Positions 26,025 through 33,914 of a stretch of 64,000 nt of DNA are shown piece by piece. The DNA comes from Pseudomonadota bacterium (lineage in GTDB: Bacteria; Pseudomonadota; Gammaproteobacteria; Burkholderiales; Rhodocyclaceae). The position numbers were made by a program, and so were the translations under genes. Where the stretch lies: positions 240,117 through 304,116 of the forward strand of contig JAPLQT010000117.1 of assembly GCA_026399515.1 (NCBI GenBank), given 5' to 3'. Numbering within the stretch: position 1 is the first letter of the stretch; each line of letters opens with the position of its first letter. The notes under the pieces are model-generated. The model was not told the DNA's origin. It saw only the letters and a list, made by a program, of their open reading frames with translations, and did no database searches.

Positions 26025-26092
26025 GGTTTTCTCCCAATCCGTAATCAGAAATAATAAGTGCTCGCATAGTGTCAGAATATCAAATACACGAC

Positions 26093-26106
26093 TTGACGTA
26101 CATCAA
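26093..26106 (-). promoter_or_regulatory. FNR/ANR-type box upstream of monoheme cytochrome copy 2
   Basis: TTGACGTACATCAA matches TTGAT-N4-ATCAA at nine of ten positions. It is centred about 75 bp upstream of the start codon at 26024, a plausible activating position. Confidence 0.6.
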
Positions 26107-26224
26107 AACTCCGTGCTCTAACACTTTAAGTAACGCAGGGATGACTCCTGCGCTGACAGTGGATGATTGCGCTATGTCAACGTTCCAGATCGCCAAGGTC
26201 AGATGCGGAAGCCTTGAACAATCT

Positions 26225-26770
26225 TCAGGTCGGCTCAGGCAGGGCGAATAAAGCATCTACCCTGATTACCCCTGGGGGATAGCCCCCGATTGCGCCGTCC
26301 GCTGCGTCAACTCGACAATTGATCAGCCGCAACCGGCCGTCCTTCTGTAACGTGGCAACCCATTCTAGCCAACGGTCGAATGGCACATTGGCACGCAGAC
26401 GTAACTGTCGCGCTCCTTCCAACTGCAATTGGGTGGGCGCCAGCGTCAGCCCCGAATTGCGCGCGGCCAGCGTTGCCGCCGCCAACAGCACATGCCCCTC
26501 CTGCGCGGCAGGGCTGGCCGGCTGACCCAGCAGTTGCCTGACTTCACCCGCCTGGCGTTGCAGAACCTCGGCCTGCTGCCGCAACTGCGGCAGTTGCCGA
26601 TGCAAACGGGCGCGGGCGGAGTGGGCCGACCACAGGCTCTGAGCCAGCACCGCACAGCCGACCACCACCGCAAGCACCGTCAGGAACTGGCGTTCGCGAG
26701 GTTGCCGCGCCATCCACAGGGAATGAAACTTGGTGAAGTAAGCGCGAAATGAATTCGCCCAGGCGCTCAT
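26225..26770 (-). CDS. gspM: T2SS-2 GspM
   Basis: This 181-residue protein has one membrane helix (residues 27-47, RQFLTVLAVVVGCAVLAQSLW) followed by a coiled-coil and a ferredoxin-like domain ending in RLINCRVDAADG. The length and pattern are those of canonical GspM. The start overlaps the gspL stop by 4 nt. It is the last gene of the canonical-order gspC-M operon. Confidence 0.88.
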   Translation of the reverse strand: MSAWANSFRAYFTKFHSLWMARQPRERQFLTVLAVVVGCAVLAQSLWSAHSARARLHRQLPQLRQQAEVLQRQAGEVRQLLGQPASPAAQEGHVLLAAATLAARNSGLTLAPTQLQLEGARQLRLRANVPFDRWLEWVATLQKDGRLRLINCRVDAADGAIGGYPPGVIRVDALFALPEPT

Positions 26771-28029
26771 GGCGTTCCTCTCAGGGCAAATACCGCTTCG
26801 ACGCCACCACTGGCCGGTCGCGTGTCGCGCAAGGTCGCTGCCAGGCCACGGCTCGTCAAGGTTTTCTGTGCGCGCTCGGCGGCGGCGCTATCCGCCAGCA
26901 ATAAAGTGAGTTCGAGCCGGCCGTCTTCATAACTCAGGCTGCGCAGCCGGCCCTGCGCGCCCAGGGTTTCCGTCGCGGCGGCAAGCAGTGGTAGGAAGTC
27001 GGTACTACCTACTTGCCCGCGGGCTCGGCGCAACTGGTCATTGAGACGCTGCATTTGCAGCGGCGGATCCACTATGGTTTGTGCTTGGGGGTAGGCGGCG
27101 CGGAAACTTTCCGTCATCTGTTGGCGCAAGCGCTCGCTTTGATGATCAAGCCATAGCCATTCGCCGAAGCTGAACAGGCAATAGGCCACCAGCACCACGA
27201 GTCCCAGCCACATCGCCGGCTTGAAGCTGCCCCAACCGGAATTCGCGGCGCGCGGCGGGGCGAATTCGCCGCTGAGCAGATTGCGTGCGTCCTGGCTTGA
27301 TTGATCCCGCCAAACATACTCTCCCGCCGGACGGATCGGCACGGTCAGGTCCGATTGCCAGGCCAATGCCGTTTCCGAATCGAATGCTTCGTCTTTACTG
27401 CGGGCGCTATACACGTCGATGAACAGCGGAACGCCGCCATCCTGTTGGGCCGCACGCAAAGCCAGGCGCAGTTCGAGAGGGGGTTGGCGAATGTCGGCGA
27501 GATCGAAGGCGAATCCTTCTTCACTGCCGAGCCGCGCGAAGCCCGTGGCATTATCGCTATGCAGGCAGACACTCCAGCCACCGGCTTGCACGCGCGCCAA
27601 CTGCAATTCGCTGATGACCCGTAGCGGTCGGCGCTCCAATGCGGTCAGCGCAGCCAGGAGGGTTTTCAGTCGGGTCCGGGCGATCACCCATACCGGTGTT
27701 GGCGCAGTGCTGTCGGCAGTCGCTGCTCCTTCTGCGCCGACCACGAAATGCTCGCCGTCGGCTTCGCCGATCAGTTGATCTTCCAGGGCATAAGCAATCA
27801 CCTCGGCCGGGCGGGAGCGGGCGCCTTTGGGCAATTGCACCTTGAGCAGCAGGCATTGCTCGGCGCTCAGGACCACCTCGCACGCTTCGGCGGCGGGCCA
27901 GTGACGCGGCTCGCTGCGGCCGAGTTGGAGCGTGTTTCCCTGGGCATTGAGCAAGGCCCATTCGCAAGCCGGATCCTGTGCAGGCCAATCGGCCGTGATC
28001 AACAGACGAAGTGTCGTGTTCAGGTTCAT
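26767..28029 (-). CDS. gspL: T2SS-2 GspL
   Basis: The 420-residue product has a cytoplasmic actin-like domain over the first 250 residues, beginning LRLLITADWP and including VLSAEQCLLLKVQLPKGARS. A membrane helix lies near 272-292 (MWLGLVVLVAYCLFSFGEWL), followed by a periplasmic ferredoxin-like domain. It recruits GspE to the platform. The frame is intact, unlike the T2SS-1 homologue. Confidence 0.9.
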   Translation of the reverse strand: MNLNTTLRLLITADWPAQDPACEWALLNAQGNTLQLGRSEPRHWPAAEACEVVLSAEQCLLLKVQLPKGARSRPAEVIAYALEDQLIGEADGEHFVVGAEGAATADSTAPTPVWVIARTRLKTLLAALTALERRPLRVISELQLARVQAGGWSVCLHSDNATGFARLGSEEGFAFDLADIRQPPLELRLALRAAQQDGGVPLFIDVYSARSKDEAFDSETALAWQSDLTVPIRPAGEYVWRDQSSQDARNLLSGEFAPPRAANSGWGSFKPAMWLGLVVLVAYCLFSFGEWLWLDHQSERLRQQMTESFRAAYPQAQTIVDPPLQMQRLNDQLRRARGQVGSTDFLPLLAAATETLGAQGRLRSLSYEDGRLELTLLLADSAAAERAQKTLTSRGLAATLRDTRPASGGVEAVFALRGTP

Positions 28030-28958
28030 TCGAACTTTTGCCAGACGATCGCCGGCCAGGTGGTCAGCCGGTCCAGCAGCGCCGTCGACGCCAGATCGGC
28101 GTTGCCGTAACGGCTGCGGATCGACACACTGAAATAACGGCTGCGCGTGTCCAGTTGCCCGCTGGCGCTGGAATTACCCTGTTCAACCCGTGGCAGCCGA
28201 TTGCGGAAATCGCCGACATCGCGAAACGGAATGCGATTGCGCTCAACAATTATTTGCTGGGCATCCGCGGGCGACAGGTCGGGAAGAACGGCAGCGAGCA
28301 CGATGGCGCTGGTAGTGTTGAGATTGACGGGATTATAGCCCGGAAGGACGCTGACATAGGGTCGCAGCTTGTCGATGATCAGGCTGTTGAAACCACGCAC
28401 GCGCAAGAGATTGTCGAGGTCGGAGAGTTCGCGGTTGGCTGTGCGATAGGGTGGCGTCTGGCCCAGGTAATAGGCATCCTCGGCGCCATCCGGCGTTGCC
28501 TCGCTGTCGCTGTCGATCCAGTCGGCCAGCGTCCAGGCCAGTTCCGGCGGCAGTTGCAACTGGTTCAGGAGACGGCCCAGAACTGCCAGGGAGTCGGGTT
28601 GAACTTGTCCGTTACGAACCAGGTTATTGAGGTTCCATTTGGCTTGTTCGTCGGCCAACTCGCCGCCTATTTCACCGCCTTCGGCGGGCATCGCCGGGAT
28701 TTTGCTGGCCCAAGGTTCGCCCAGATGATCGATGCTGCTGGTGCGCGCGTCTTCCGCCAAGACAGCTCGTGCGAAATCGATCCCGGCGATTGCCAGCAAA
28801 CGCGCCTGGGCCAGATCGCGACGGGTTTCGACCTGGCGCAACCACATGTCCTGGCGCCAGATCATGGTGCTGGCCAGGGTGGTCGCCAGTGCCACGACCA
28901 GCAAGGCCATGATCAGCGCGGCGCCACGGTTAACGGCGAGTCCTGATCGCGGCGTCAT
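28026..28958 (-). CDS. gspK: T2SS-2 minor pseudopilin GspK
   Basis: This 310-residue protein has a leader ending NRG, then AALIMALLVVALATTLASTM, lacking Glu at +5. The GspK-specific segment ADEQAKWNLNNLV (residues 105-117) and the repeated helix pattern around DWIDSDSEAT are present. It caps the pseudopilus tip. Both ends overlap neighbours by 4 nt. Confidence 0.92.
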   Translation of the reverse strand: MTPRSGLAVNRGAALIMALLVVALATTLASTMIWRQDMWLRQVETRRDLAQARLLAIAGIDFARAVLAEDARTSSIDHLGEPWASKIPAMPAEGGEIGGELADEQAKWNLNNLVRNGQVQPDSLAVLGRLLNQLQLPPELAWTLADWIDSDSEATPDGAEDAYYLGQTPPYRTANRELSDLDNLLRVRGFNSLIIDKLRPYVSVLPGYNPVNLNTTSAIVLAAVLPDLSPADAQQIIVERNRIPFRDVGDFRNRLPRVEQGNSSASGQLDTRSRYFSVSIRSRYGNADLASTALLDRLTTWPAIVWQKFE

Positions 28959-29581
28959 GATGGCAGGGCAAACAGCCGATGCAGGGTGACGCCGTCTTTC
29001 AGTGTGATTTCAACGGCGAGCGCACGCGGCAGCACGTCCTTGATGCCGGTCACCGGCCAGGTGTCCTGCCATGTTCCTGTGCTGTCGAGATGGCGAAAAC
29101 GCAAGCCGCTGACCCCTTCGAGCAGGGCGTAAACTTCCGGCTGGGTCCCGGGTGCCCGATCCAGCACCGGCCAGAGCAGCAACTCCACCTTGCCATCGCG
29201 GAGACGATAGCCCAAGCGCACTTCGTCGCGCCCCGAAGGAGATTTACGGGTAAATTCGAGCTGGGCCGCAGCCGCATCGACGCCCGTCGCATCGCCGGCG
29301 CCGACAACGTCCCGCCCCCACCATGCCGGTAACGGCACGGCATTTTCAGCGCCGGCCCGCACCGGGCGACTCGCCGGTTGCGCGACATCGCTAGCAATCC
29401 GCTCGAACAACAAGGCGATGCCTTGCCAGTGATCTCCTTCGGCTATGCTGTGCTCGCTGCTGCGACTCACGCTGTCCAGCCCGCGATAGGCCATGCTGGT
29501 GATCACGGCGAGCAGGGCGACAGCGACCATCAGTTCGATCAGCGTCAATCCTGTTTCGCGGTCGATCGGAAACTTTCGCAC
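28955..29581 (-). CDS. gspJ: T2SS-2 minor pseudopilin GspJ
   Basis: The product is 208 residues. It starts with a GTG at 29581 immediately after the gspI TAA. The leader ends RETG, followed by LTLIELMVAVALLAVITSMAYRGL with Glu at +5. GspJ features such as GYRLRDGKVELLLWPVLDRAPG follow. It belongs to the pseudopilus tip complex with GspI and GspK. Confidence 0.92.
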   Translation of the reverse strand: MRKFPIDRETGLTLIELMVAVALLAVITSMAYRGLDSVSRSSEHSIAEGDHWQGIALLFERIASDVAQPASRPVRAGAENAVPLPAWWGRDVVGAGDATGVDAAAAQLEFTRKSPSGRDEVRLGYRLRDGKVELLLWPVLDRAPGTQPEVYALLEGVSGLRFRHLDSTGTWQDTWPVTGIKDVLPRALAVEITLKDGVTLHRLFALPS

Positions 29582-29971
29582 TTAGCCACCCGGTTTGATC
29601 AGGAATCCGGTGACTCGCGCCAGGGCGAAGTTCGGGTCGGTACTGTCATCCGCCAGCACCCTTATTTCGACGCGGCGGAACTGGGCGTTGGGAGTGCCGC
29701 CGATTTTTTCTTCCCAGCGGAAACGCTGATTGCCTTGCATCGTCTCGCCGCTGCTGATGCCGACGGGCAGCCAGTCGCGCCGCGCACGGTGCTCTTCGAG
29801 CCGGTCCAGGGCAACCCAGTCTGCCAGTTGGCGCTGGCGAATTTCGCCGGTATTCTGCGTCGCCACGGCACCGGCACGCAGCGCCGCCATCAGCGCCAAG
29901 GCGAGAATAGCCAGCGCCACCATCACTTCCAACAACGTAAAACCGCGCGCAGACGACAAGGGGAATTTCAT
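29582..29971 (-). CDS. gspI: T2SS-2 minor pseudopilin GspI
   Basis: This protein is 129 residues; leader MKFPLSSARG, then FTLLEVMVALAILALALMAALR with Glu at +5. ADWVALDRLEEHRARRDWLPVG is the GspI signature region. The normal length is kept. The ATG overlaps the gspH stop. Confidence 0.92.
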   Translation of the reverse strand: MKFPLSSARGFTLLEVMVALAILALALMAALRAGAVATQNTGEIRQRQLADWVALDRLEEHRARRDWLPVGISSGETMQGNQRFRWEEKIGGTPNAQFRRVEIRVLADDSTDPNFALARVTGFLIKPGG

Positions 29972-30483
29972 CGCTCTGCCGCGCCGAGAATTTCAACCCG
30001 CCCGGTCGGCAGTCCGCGCAGTTCGATCGTTTCGGCCTGACCCGGTTGTTTTCCGGAGCTTTCCAGGGCGATACGGAACAGCGGGGGATCGCCGCGCCGA
30101 AACACCAGCAGCGCACCTTGCGGTAACGCCAGTCCTTCGTTTTCGAGACGCACCAGATGCAGCCCGGCTGCGAAACGGTGAGACTGGAAGCGTTCGTCCG
30201 CGGTGAGCGGCAGCCAATGACGCTCGCGTTCGTTGGACGACTCGGCTTCCCAGAATTCGTAACCTGCCGCGTCGGCCGACCAGGCGAGTTGCCGCCTGCC
30301 GGCCTGCGCTTCGATCATCGCGGCTTCGAGCAGCAGGCTCAGGCGTTTCACGTCGGATGTCACCGCGCGGCCCGGATCGGTGGTTATGGACAAGGCAACC
30401 GCGGTCGTCATGATGCCGAGGATGACCAGGACGACCAGCAGCTCGATCAGCGTGAAGCCACGCATTGCCGGCGTTCGACGCAT
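29968..30483 (-). CDS. gspH: T2SS-2 minor pseudopilin GspH
   Basis: This protein is 171 residues from the ATG at 30483; leader MRRTPAMRG, then FTLIELLVVLVILGIMTTAVAL. The GspH pattern RLSLLLEAAMIEAQAGRRQLAWS follows. The reading frame extends another 60 codons upstream, into gspG, but the start at 30483 gives a normal short leader. It begins 28 bp after the gspG stop. Confidence 0.88.
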   Translation of the reverse strand: MRRTPAMRGFTLIELLVVLVILGIMTTAVALSITTDPGRAVTSDVKRLSLLLEAAMIEAQAGRRQLAWSADAAGYEFWEAESSNERERHWLPLTADERFQSHRFAAGLHLVRLENEGLALPQGALLVFRRGDPPLFRIALESSGKQPGQAETIELRGLPTGRVEILGAAER

Positions 30484-30511
30484 CGTTACGACCCGAGGCG
30501 GAAAGGCGCGC

Positions 30512-31009
30512 TCACAGCAACCAGTTGCCGATGTCGGCATCGAGACCCTCGCCGCCGGGAGCGCCGTCCGCGCCATAACTGAAAATATCGATCTCGCCGT
30601 GCAGACCCGGATTGAGATATTGGTAGGACTTGCCCCAAGGGTCGAGCGGCAGTCTCTCGACATACCCGCCGCCCTTCCAGTTGTCCGGCACCGGCATCTG
30701 GGTCGGCCGGCTGACCAGTGCCTGCAAACCTTGCTCGGTGGTCGGGTAGCGTTTGTTGTCGAGTCGGTACAGCTTGAGCGCCTGCGCCAGGGCGGCGATA
30801 TCCTGCCTGGCCGCCACCACCCGGGCTTCGTCCGGACGGCTCATCACCTTGGGCACAATCAAGGCGGCAAGTATGCCGAGGATAACGATCACCACCATGA
30901 TTTCGATCAGGGTGAAACCAGCGCCCCGAAGGAAGTGCCTCGCCCCGAAGGAAGTGGCCTTGGGCCATTGGGGTGGGTAACGCGAAAGCATTGATTGACG
31001 ACGGATCAT
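30512..31009 (-). CDS. gspG: T2SS-2 major pseudopilin GspG with an altered leader
   Basis: The product is 165 residues from the ATG at 31009, which has a good AGGAG Shine-Dalgarno. The mature pilin starts FTLIEIMVVIVILGILAALI, with Glu at +5, and contains RYPTTEQGLQALV and the calcium-site region SYGADGAPGGEG. The leader is about 31 residues, much longer than usual, and contains a 19-bp tandem duplication. Without the duplication, the ATG at 30968 (MAQGHFLRGAG) would give a canonical 10-residue leader. Whether the long leader is processed is uncertain. Confidence 0.88.
   Translation of the reverse strand: MIRRQSMLSRYPPQWPKATSFGARHFLRGAGFTLIEIMVVIVILGILAALIVPKVMSRPDEARVVAARQDIAALAQALKLYRLDNKRYPTTEQGLQALVSRPTQMPVPDNWKGGGYVERLPLDPWGKSYQYLNPGLHGEIDIFSYGADGAPGGEGLDADIGNWLL
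30922..30959 (+). repeat. 19-bp tandem duplication inside the gspG (T2SS-2) leader
   Basis: CGCCCCGAAGGAAGTG occurs at 30922-30937 and again at 30941-30956, an offset of 19 bp. Because 19 is not a multiple of three, the duplication changes the frame between the leader and the mature pilin. Confidence 0.9.
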
Positions 31010-31018
31010 GAAGAGCTC

Positions 31019-32197
31019 CTAACGCAACAACAAATTGATTTCGATGATAGGCATGAGGATCGCCAGGACGATGGTCAGCACCACCCCGCCCATGACGAGA
31101 ATCAGCAAAGGTTCGAACAGGCCCAGGGCCACTGCGGTGCGGCGGTCGAGTTCTGCTTGCTGCTGGCTGGCGGCCCGTTCCAGCATCTTGCCCAACGTGC
31201 CGCTGGCTTCGCCGCTGGCAATGAGGTGGATCAGCAGCGGCGGAAACAGACGATCTACGGCCAGTGCCCGATGCAGCGGGCTGCCTTCGCGTACCTGGCT
31301 GATAGCCTTATCCACCGCCTGGCGCAGGAGCGCCGTCAGCAGCGGCACACCGCTGCCCACCATGATCGCCAGCGTGCTCGCCAGGCGCGCGCTGTCGAGG
31401 GTTCGCAGATGCCGGCCGAGCAGCGGCACCCGCAGCAGACTGCGGTGCCAGCGCAGTTGCAGCGCCGCATCGCGACGCAGCGTCCGGCGCGCCAGGAGCG
31501 GAGCGCCTATGGCCACCAGCAGCAACCACAGCCAGCTACCTCGAAGCAGGTCGCTGGTAAATATCAGCCCGCGGGTCAGCAAGGGCAAGACCTGCTTGCT
31601 CTGCTTGAAGACGCCGACGATCTGCGGCACCACATAGGTGACCAGTCCGACCACCACCAGCAGCGCCACCGTCGACACCAGCAAGGGATAGAGCAGGGCC
31701 TGGAAGATCTTCTGCCGGGTGGTTTGCCAGGCTTCCAGGTAATCCGCCAGCCGGGCCAGCAGGACCGGCAACTCACCGGACTTTTCTCCGGCATCGACGA
31801 CAGCCCGGTAAATCGGCGGAAAGGTGTTGTCGTACTGTCCGAGCGCGGCGTGCAGAGAGTGGCCGGCCAGCACTTCGGCGCGCACGCCGGCGAGCACCTG
31901 GCGCGCGCCGGTGTGTTCGCTTTGCTCGATCAGGGCAGTCAGCGCCTGTTCGATGGTCAGTCCGGCATCCAGCAACATCGACCATTGACGCGTCAACAAG
32001 CTCAGCAGGCTCGCTGGCATGCCGCGTGACCCGAGGCGCAGGCGCCCGGCGCTGAGCCGGCCGACCACCGTCACTTCGAGCGGGAAGAGTTGCTGTTCGC
32101 GTAGCTGCCCGCGCGCCATGCGGCTGGTATCCGCCTCCAGGACACCACTGACTTCGCGCCCACTGGCGTCGAGCGCTCGGTAGTTGAAAGCAGCCAT
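31019..32197 (-). CDS. gspF: T2SS-2 inner-membrane protein GspF with a small internal deletion
   Basis: The 392-residue product has the full N-terminal domain (MAAFNYRALDASGREVSG), two GspF repeats and three membrane helices, ending GGVVLTIVLAILMPIIEIN. In the second repeat the sequence goes from GVPLLTAL directly to LRQAVDKAISQVREG. The T2SS-1 homologue has 11 more residues between the matching points, as do family members generally, so about 33 nt appear to be missing in frame near 31325-31335. No strong Shine-Dalgarno precedes the start, which follows an unusual 284-nt spacer. Confidence 0.9.
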   Translation of the reverse strand: MAAFNYRALDASGREVSGVLEADTSRMARGQLREQQLFPLEVTVVGRLSAGRLRLGSRGMPASLLSLLTRQWSMLLDAGLTIEQALTALIEQSEHTGARQVLAGVRAEVLAGHSLHAALGQYDNTFPPIYRAVVDAGEKSGELPVLLARLADYLEAWQTTRQKIFQALLYPLLVSTVALLVVVGLVTYVVPQIVGVFKQSKQVLPLLTRGLIFTSDLLRGSWLWLLLVAIGAPLLARRTLRRDAALQLRWHRSLLRVPLLGRHLRTLDSARLASTLAIMVGSGVPLLTALLRQAVDKAISQVREGSPLHRALAVDRLFPPLLIHLIASGEASGTLGKMLERAASQQQAELDRRTAVALGLFEPLLILVMGGVVLTIVLAILMPIIEINLLLR

Positions 32198-32251
32198 CAG
32201 TGACTATTCCAAATCAACTCAAGATCAGGAGCCGATCGGGAAGATTGTGCG

Positions 32252-32458
32252 GACGCTGTCACGTCGCCTCGCTCCGTCTCCCGGTGCTGGGATACGCACA
32301 TATCGCCGAATCGAGGCGACGTGACAGCGTCAATATCCACCGGGTCGGCTTTTCCCTAAAAGCAAGTCCACGGGCCGAAACAGGAGGTCTGGGGTGTTTG
32401 ACCGACCGATATGTGCGCCGTTGCACCGGGAGGGCGGGCAAATTCCCCAGACCTCCTG
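32252..32458. repeat. Interleaved inverted-repeat element between gspE and gspF of T2SS-2
   Basis: Three perfect inverted repeats interlock in the 284-nt spacer. A: 32252-32271 with 32312-32331 (20 bp). B: 32295-32305 with 32407-32417 (11 bp, CGCACATATCG). C: 32381-32394 with 32445-32458 (14 bp, CAGGAGGTCTGGGG). The order A-B-A'-C-B'-C' means B/B' pairing would cross both A and C stems, giving a pseudoknot if transcribed. No plausible gene is present. T2SS operons normally have no spacer here, so this is probably an inserted element or structured RNA. Confidence 0.8.
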
Positions 32459-32481
32459 CGCTCTCGCTCTCCGAAATGGAA

Positions 32482-33914
32482 TTATTCGCGAGTGACACGT
32501 AGCAACTCTTCCAGCGTGGTATCGCCGCTGGCGACCCAGCGCAGGCCGTCATCGCGCAATGGCCGGAACTTCCCGCTGGCCAGCGCATAGTCGCGCAGTG
32601 CCTGGTCGGCAGCGCGCTCATGCACCATGCGGCGCAGCCCGTCATCGATTTCGAGCAGTTCGTAAACGCCCATGCGACCCTGGTAACCGGTCTGATTGCA
32701 AGCCGGGCAACCGGCCGCGCGATAGAGCTGCGCCGGCGCCGGATATTTGCCGAACTGTGCCAGTTCGCTGGCATCAGCCGGCTCGGCCCGCTTGCAGGCC
32801 GGACACAGGCGCCGCACCAGGCGTTGCGCCAGCACCCCTGTCAGACTGGAGGCGAGCAGGAAGGGCTCAATGCCCATGTCCACCAGGCGCGTGACCGCAC
32901 TGGTGGTATCGTTGGTGTGCAGGGTGGCCAGCACCAGGTGGCCGGTGAGACTGGCCTGGACAGCGATCTGCGCGGTTTCCAGGTCGCGGATCTCACCAAT
33001 CATGATCACGTCGGGATCCTGACGCAGGATCGAGCGCAGCGCCTTGGCAAAGTCCAGACCGATGCGCGGATTGACCTGGGTCTGGCCGATCGCCGGAAGA
33101 TCGTATTCGACCGGGTCCTCGACGGTCATTATGTTCAGTTCGGTGGCATCCAGCCTCGCCAGCGAGGCATACAAGGTGGTGGTCTTGCCCGAGCCGGTCG
33201 GACCGGTAACCAGGAAGATGCCATGCGGGTGATGAATCAGCCGGTCGGTTTCGGTCAGGGTGTCGGGAGCCATGCCCAGCACGTCGAGGTCGAGGCGCGA
33301 CGGATCCTTGTCGAGCAACCGCAGCACGATGCGCTCGCCATGGCTGGTGGAGATGGTCGACACGCGCACGTCGATCGGCTTGCCGGCGATCCTCACCGTA
33401 ATGCGGCCGTCCTGCGGCAAACGCTTTTCGGCGATGTCGAGCTGCGCCATGATCCGTCGCGCAGCACGCCGTCGATTCTGAAGCGCACCGTCGAGTGGGT
33501 TTCGAAAGCTTCGACATGGATGTCGGAGGCCCCTTCGCGCACCGCCTGGGTGAACAGTGCGTTGATCATGCGGATGATCGGGGCGTCGTCCTCGCTTTCG
33601 AGCAGATCTTCGATCGGCGGCAGTTCCGAGACCAGGCGGCTCAAGTCCATTTCCTGGCCGATGTCGTCGGCCACTTCGGCGGCCGTCTGGTCGGCGCGGC
33701 TATAGGCGTCCGCGAGCTTGTGCTCGAAACGGGCCGCGTCGTATTCCACCAGGTGCAGCGGTACGCCCAGAATACGCCGGGTTTCGGCGATGGCCGAAAC
33801 GGGCGTGCCTGCACGCACGATGACTTCGGCCCGTCCCGCTTCGCTAGCGCCGAGGATGACGCCGTGGGCCTTGGCAAAAGCGTAGGGCAGCCGAAAATCC
33901 GGCGCGGCGGTCAT
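32482..33914 (-). pseudogene. gspE: T2SS-2 assembly ATPase GspE, frameshifted by an internal deletion
   Basis: Two reading frames together make one GspE. The first starts at 33914 (MTAAPDFRLPYAFAKAHG, overlapping the gspD stop region as ATGA) and runs through [11 protein letters not shown]. The second begins at [17 protein letters not shown] (33450) and carries Walker [35 protein letters not shown], the CPAC/CPAC zinc site and the stop at 32482. The stretch of about 17-18 residues joining VLRD to AQLDIAEKR, present in the T2SS-1 GspE, is missing. The loss (length 1 mod 3, about 49 or 52 nt, near 33451-33457) shifts the frame. Either it is a real inactivation or an assembly error; all catalytic motifs are otherwise intact. 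Confidence 0.85.

Noticed and set aside
32259-32774. Minus-strand frame covering the inverted-repeat spacer and the end of gspE
   Set aside because: Out of frame with gspE and without any recognisable domain; the spacer is better read as non-coding.
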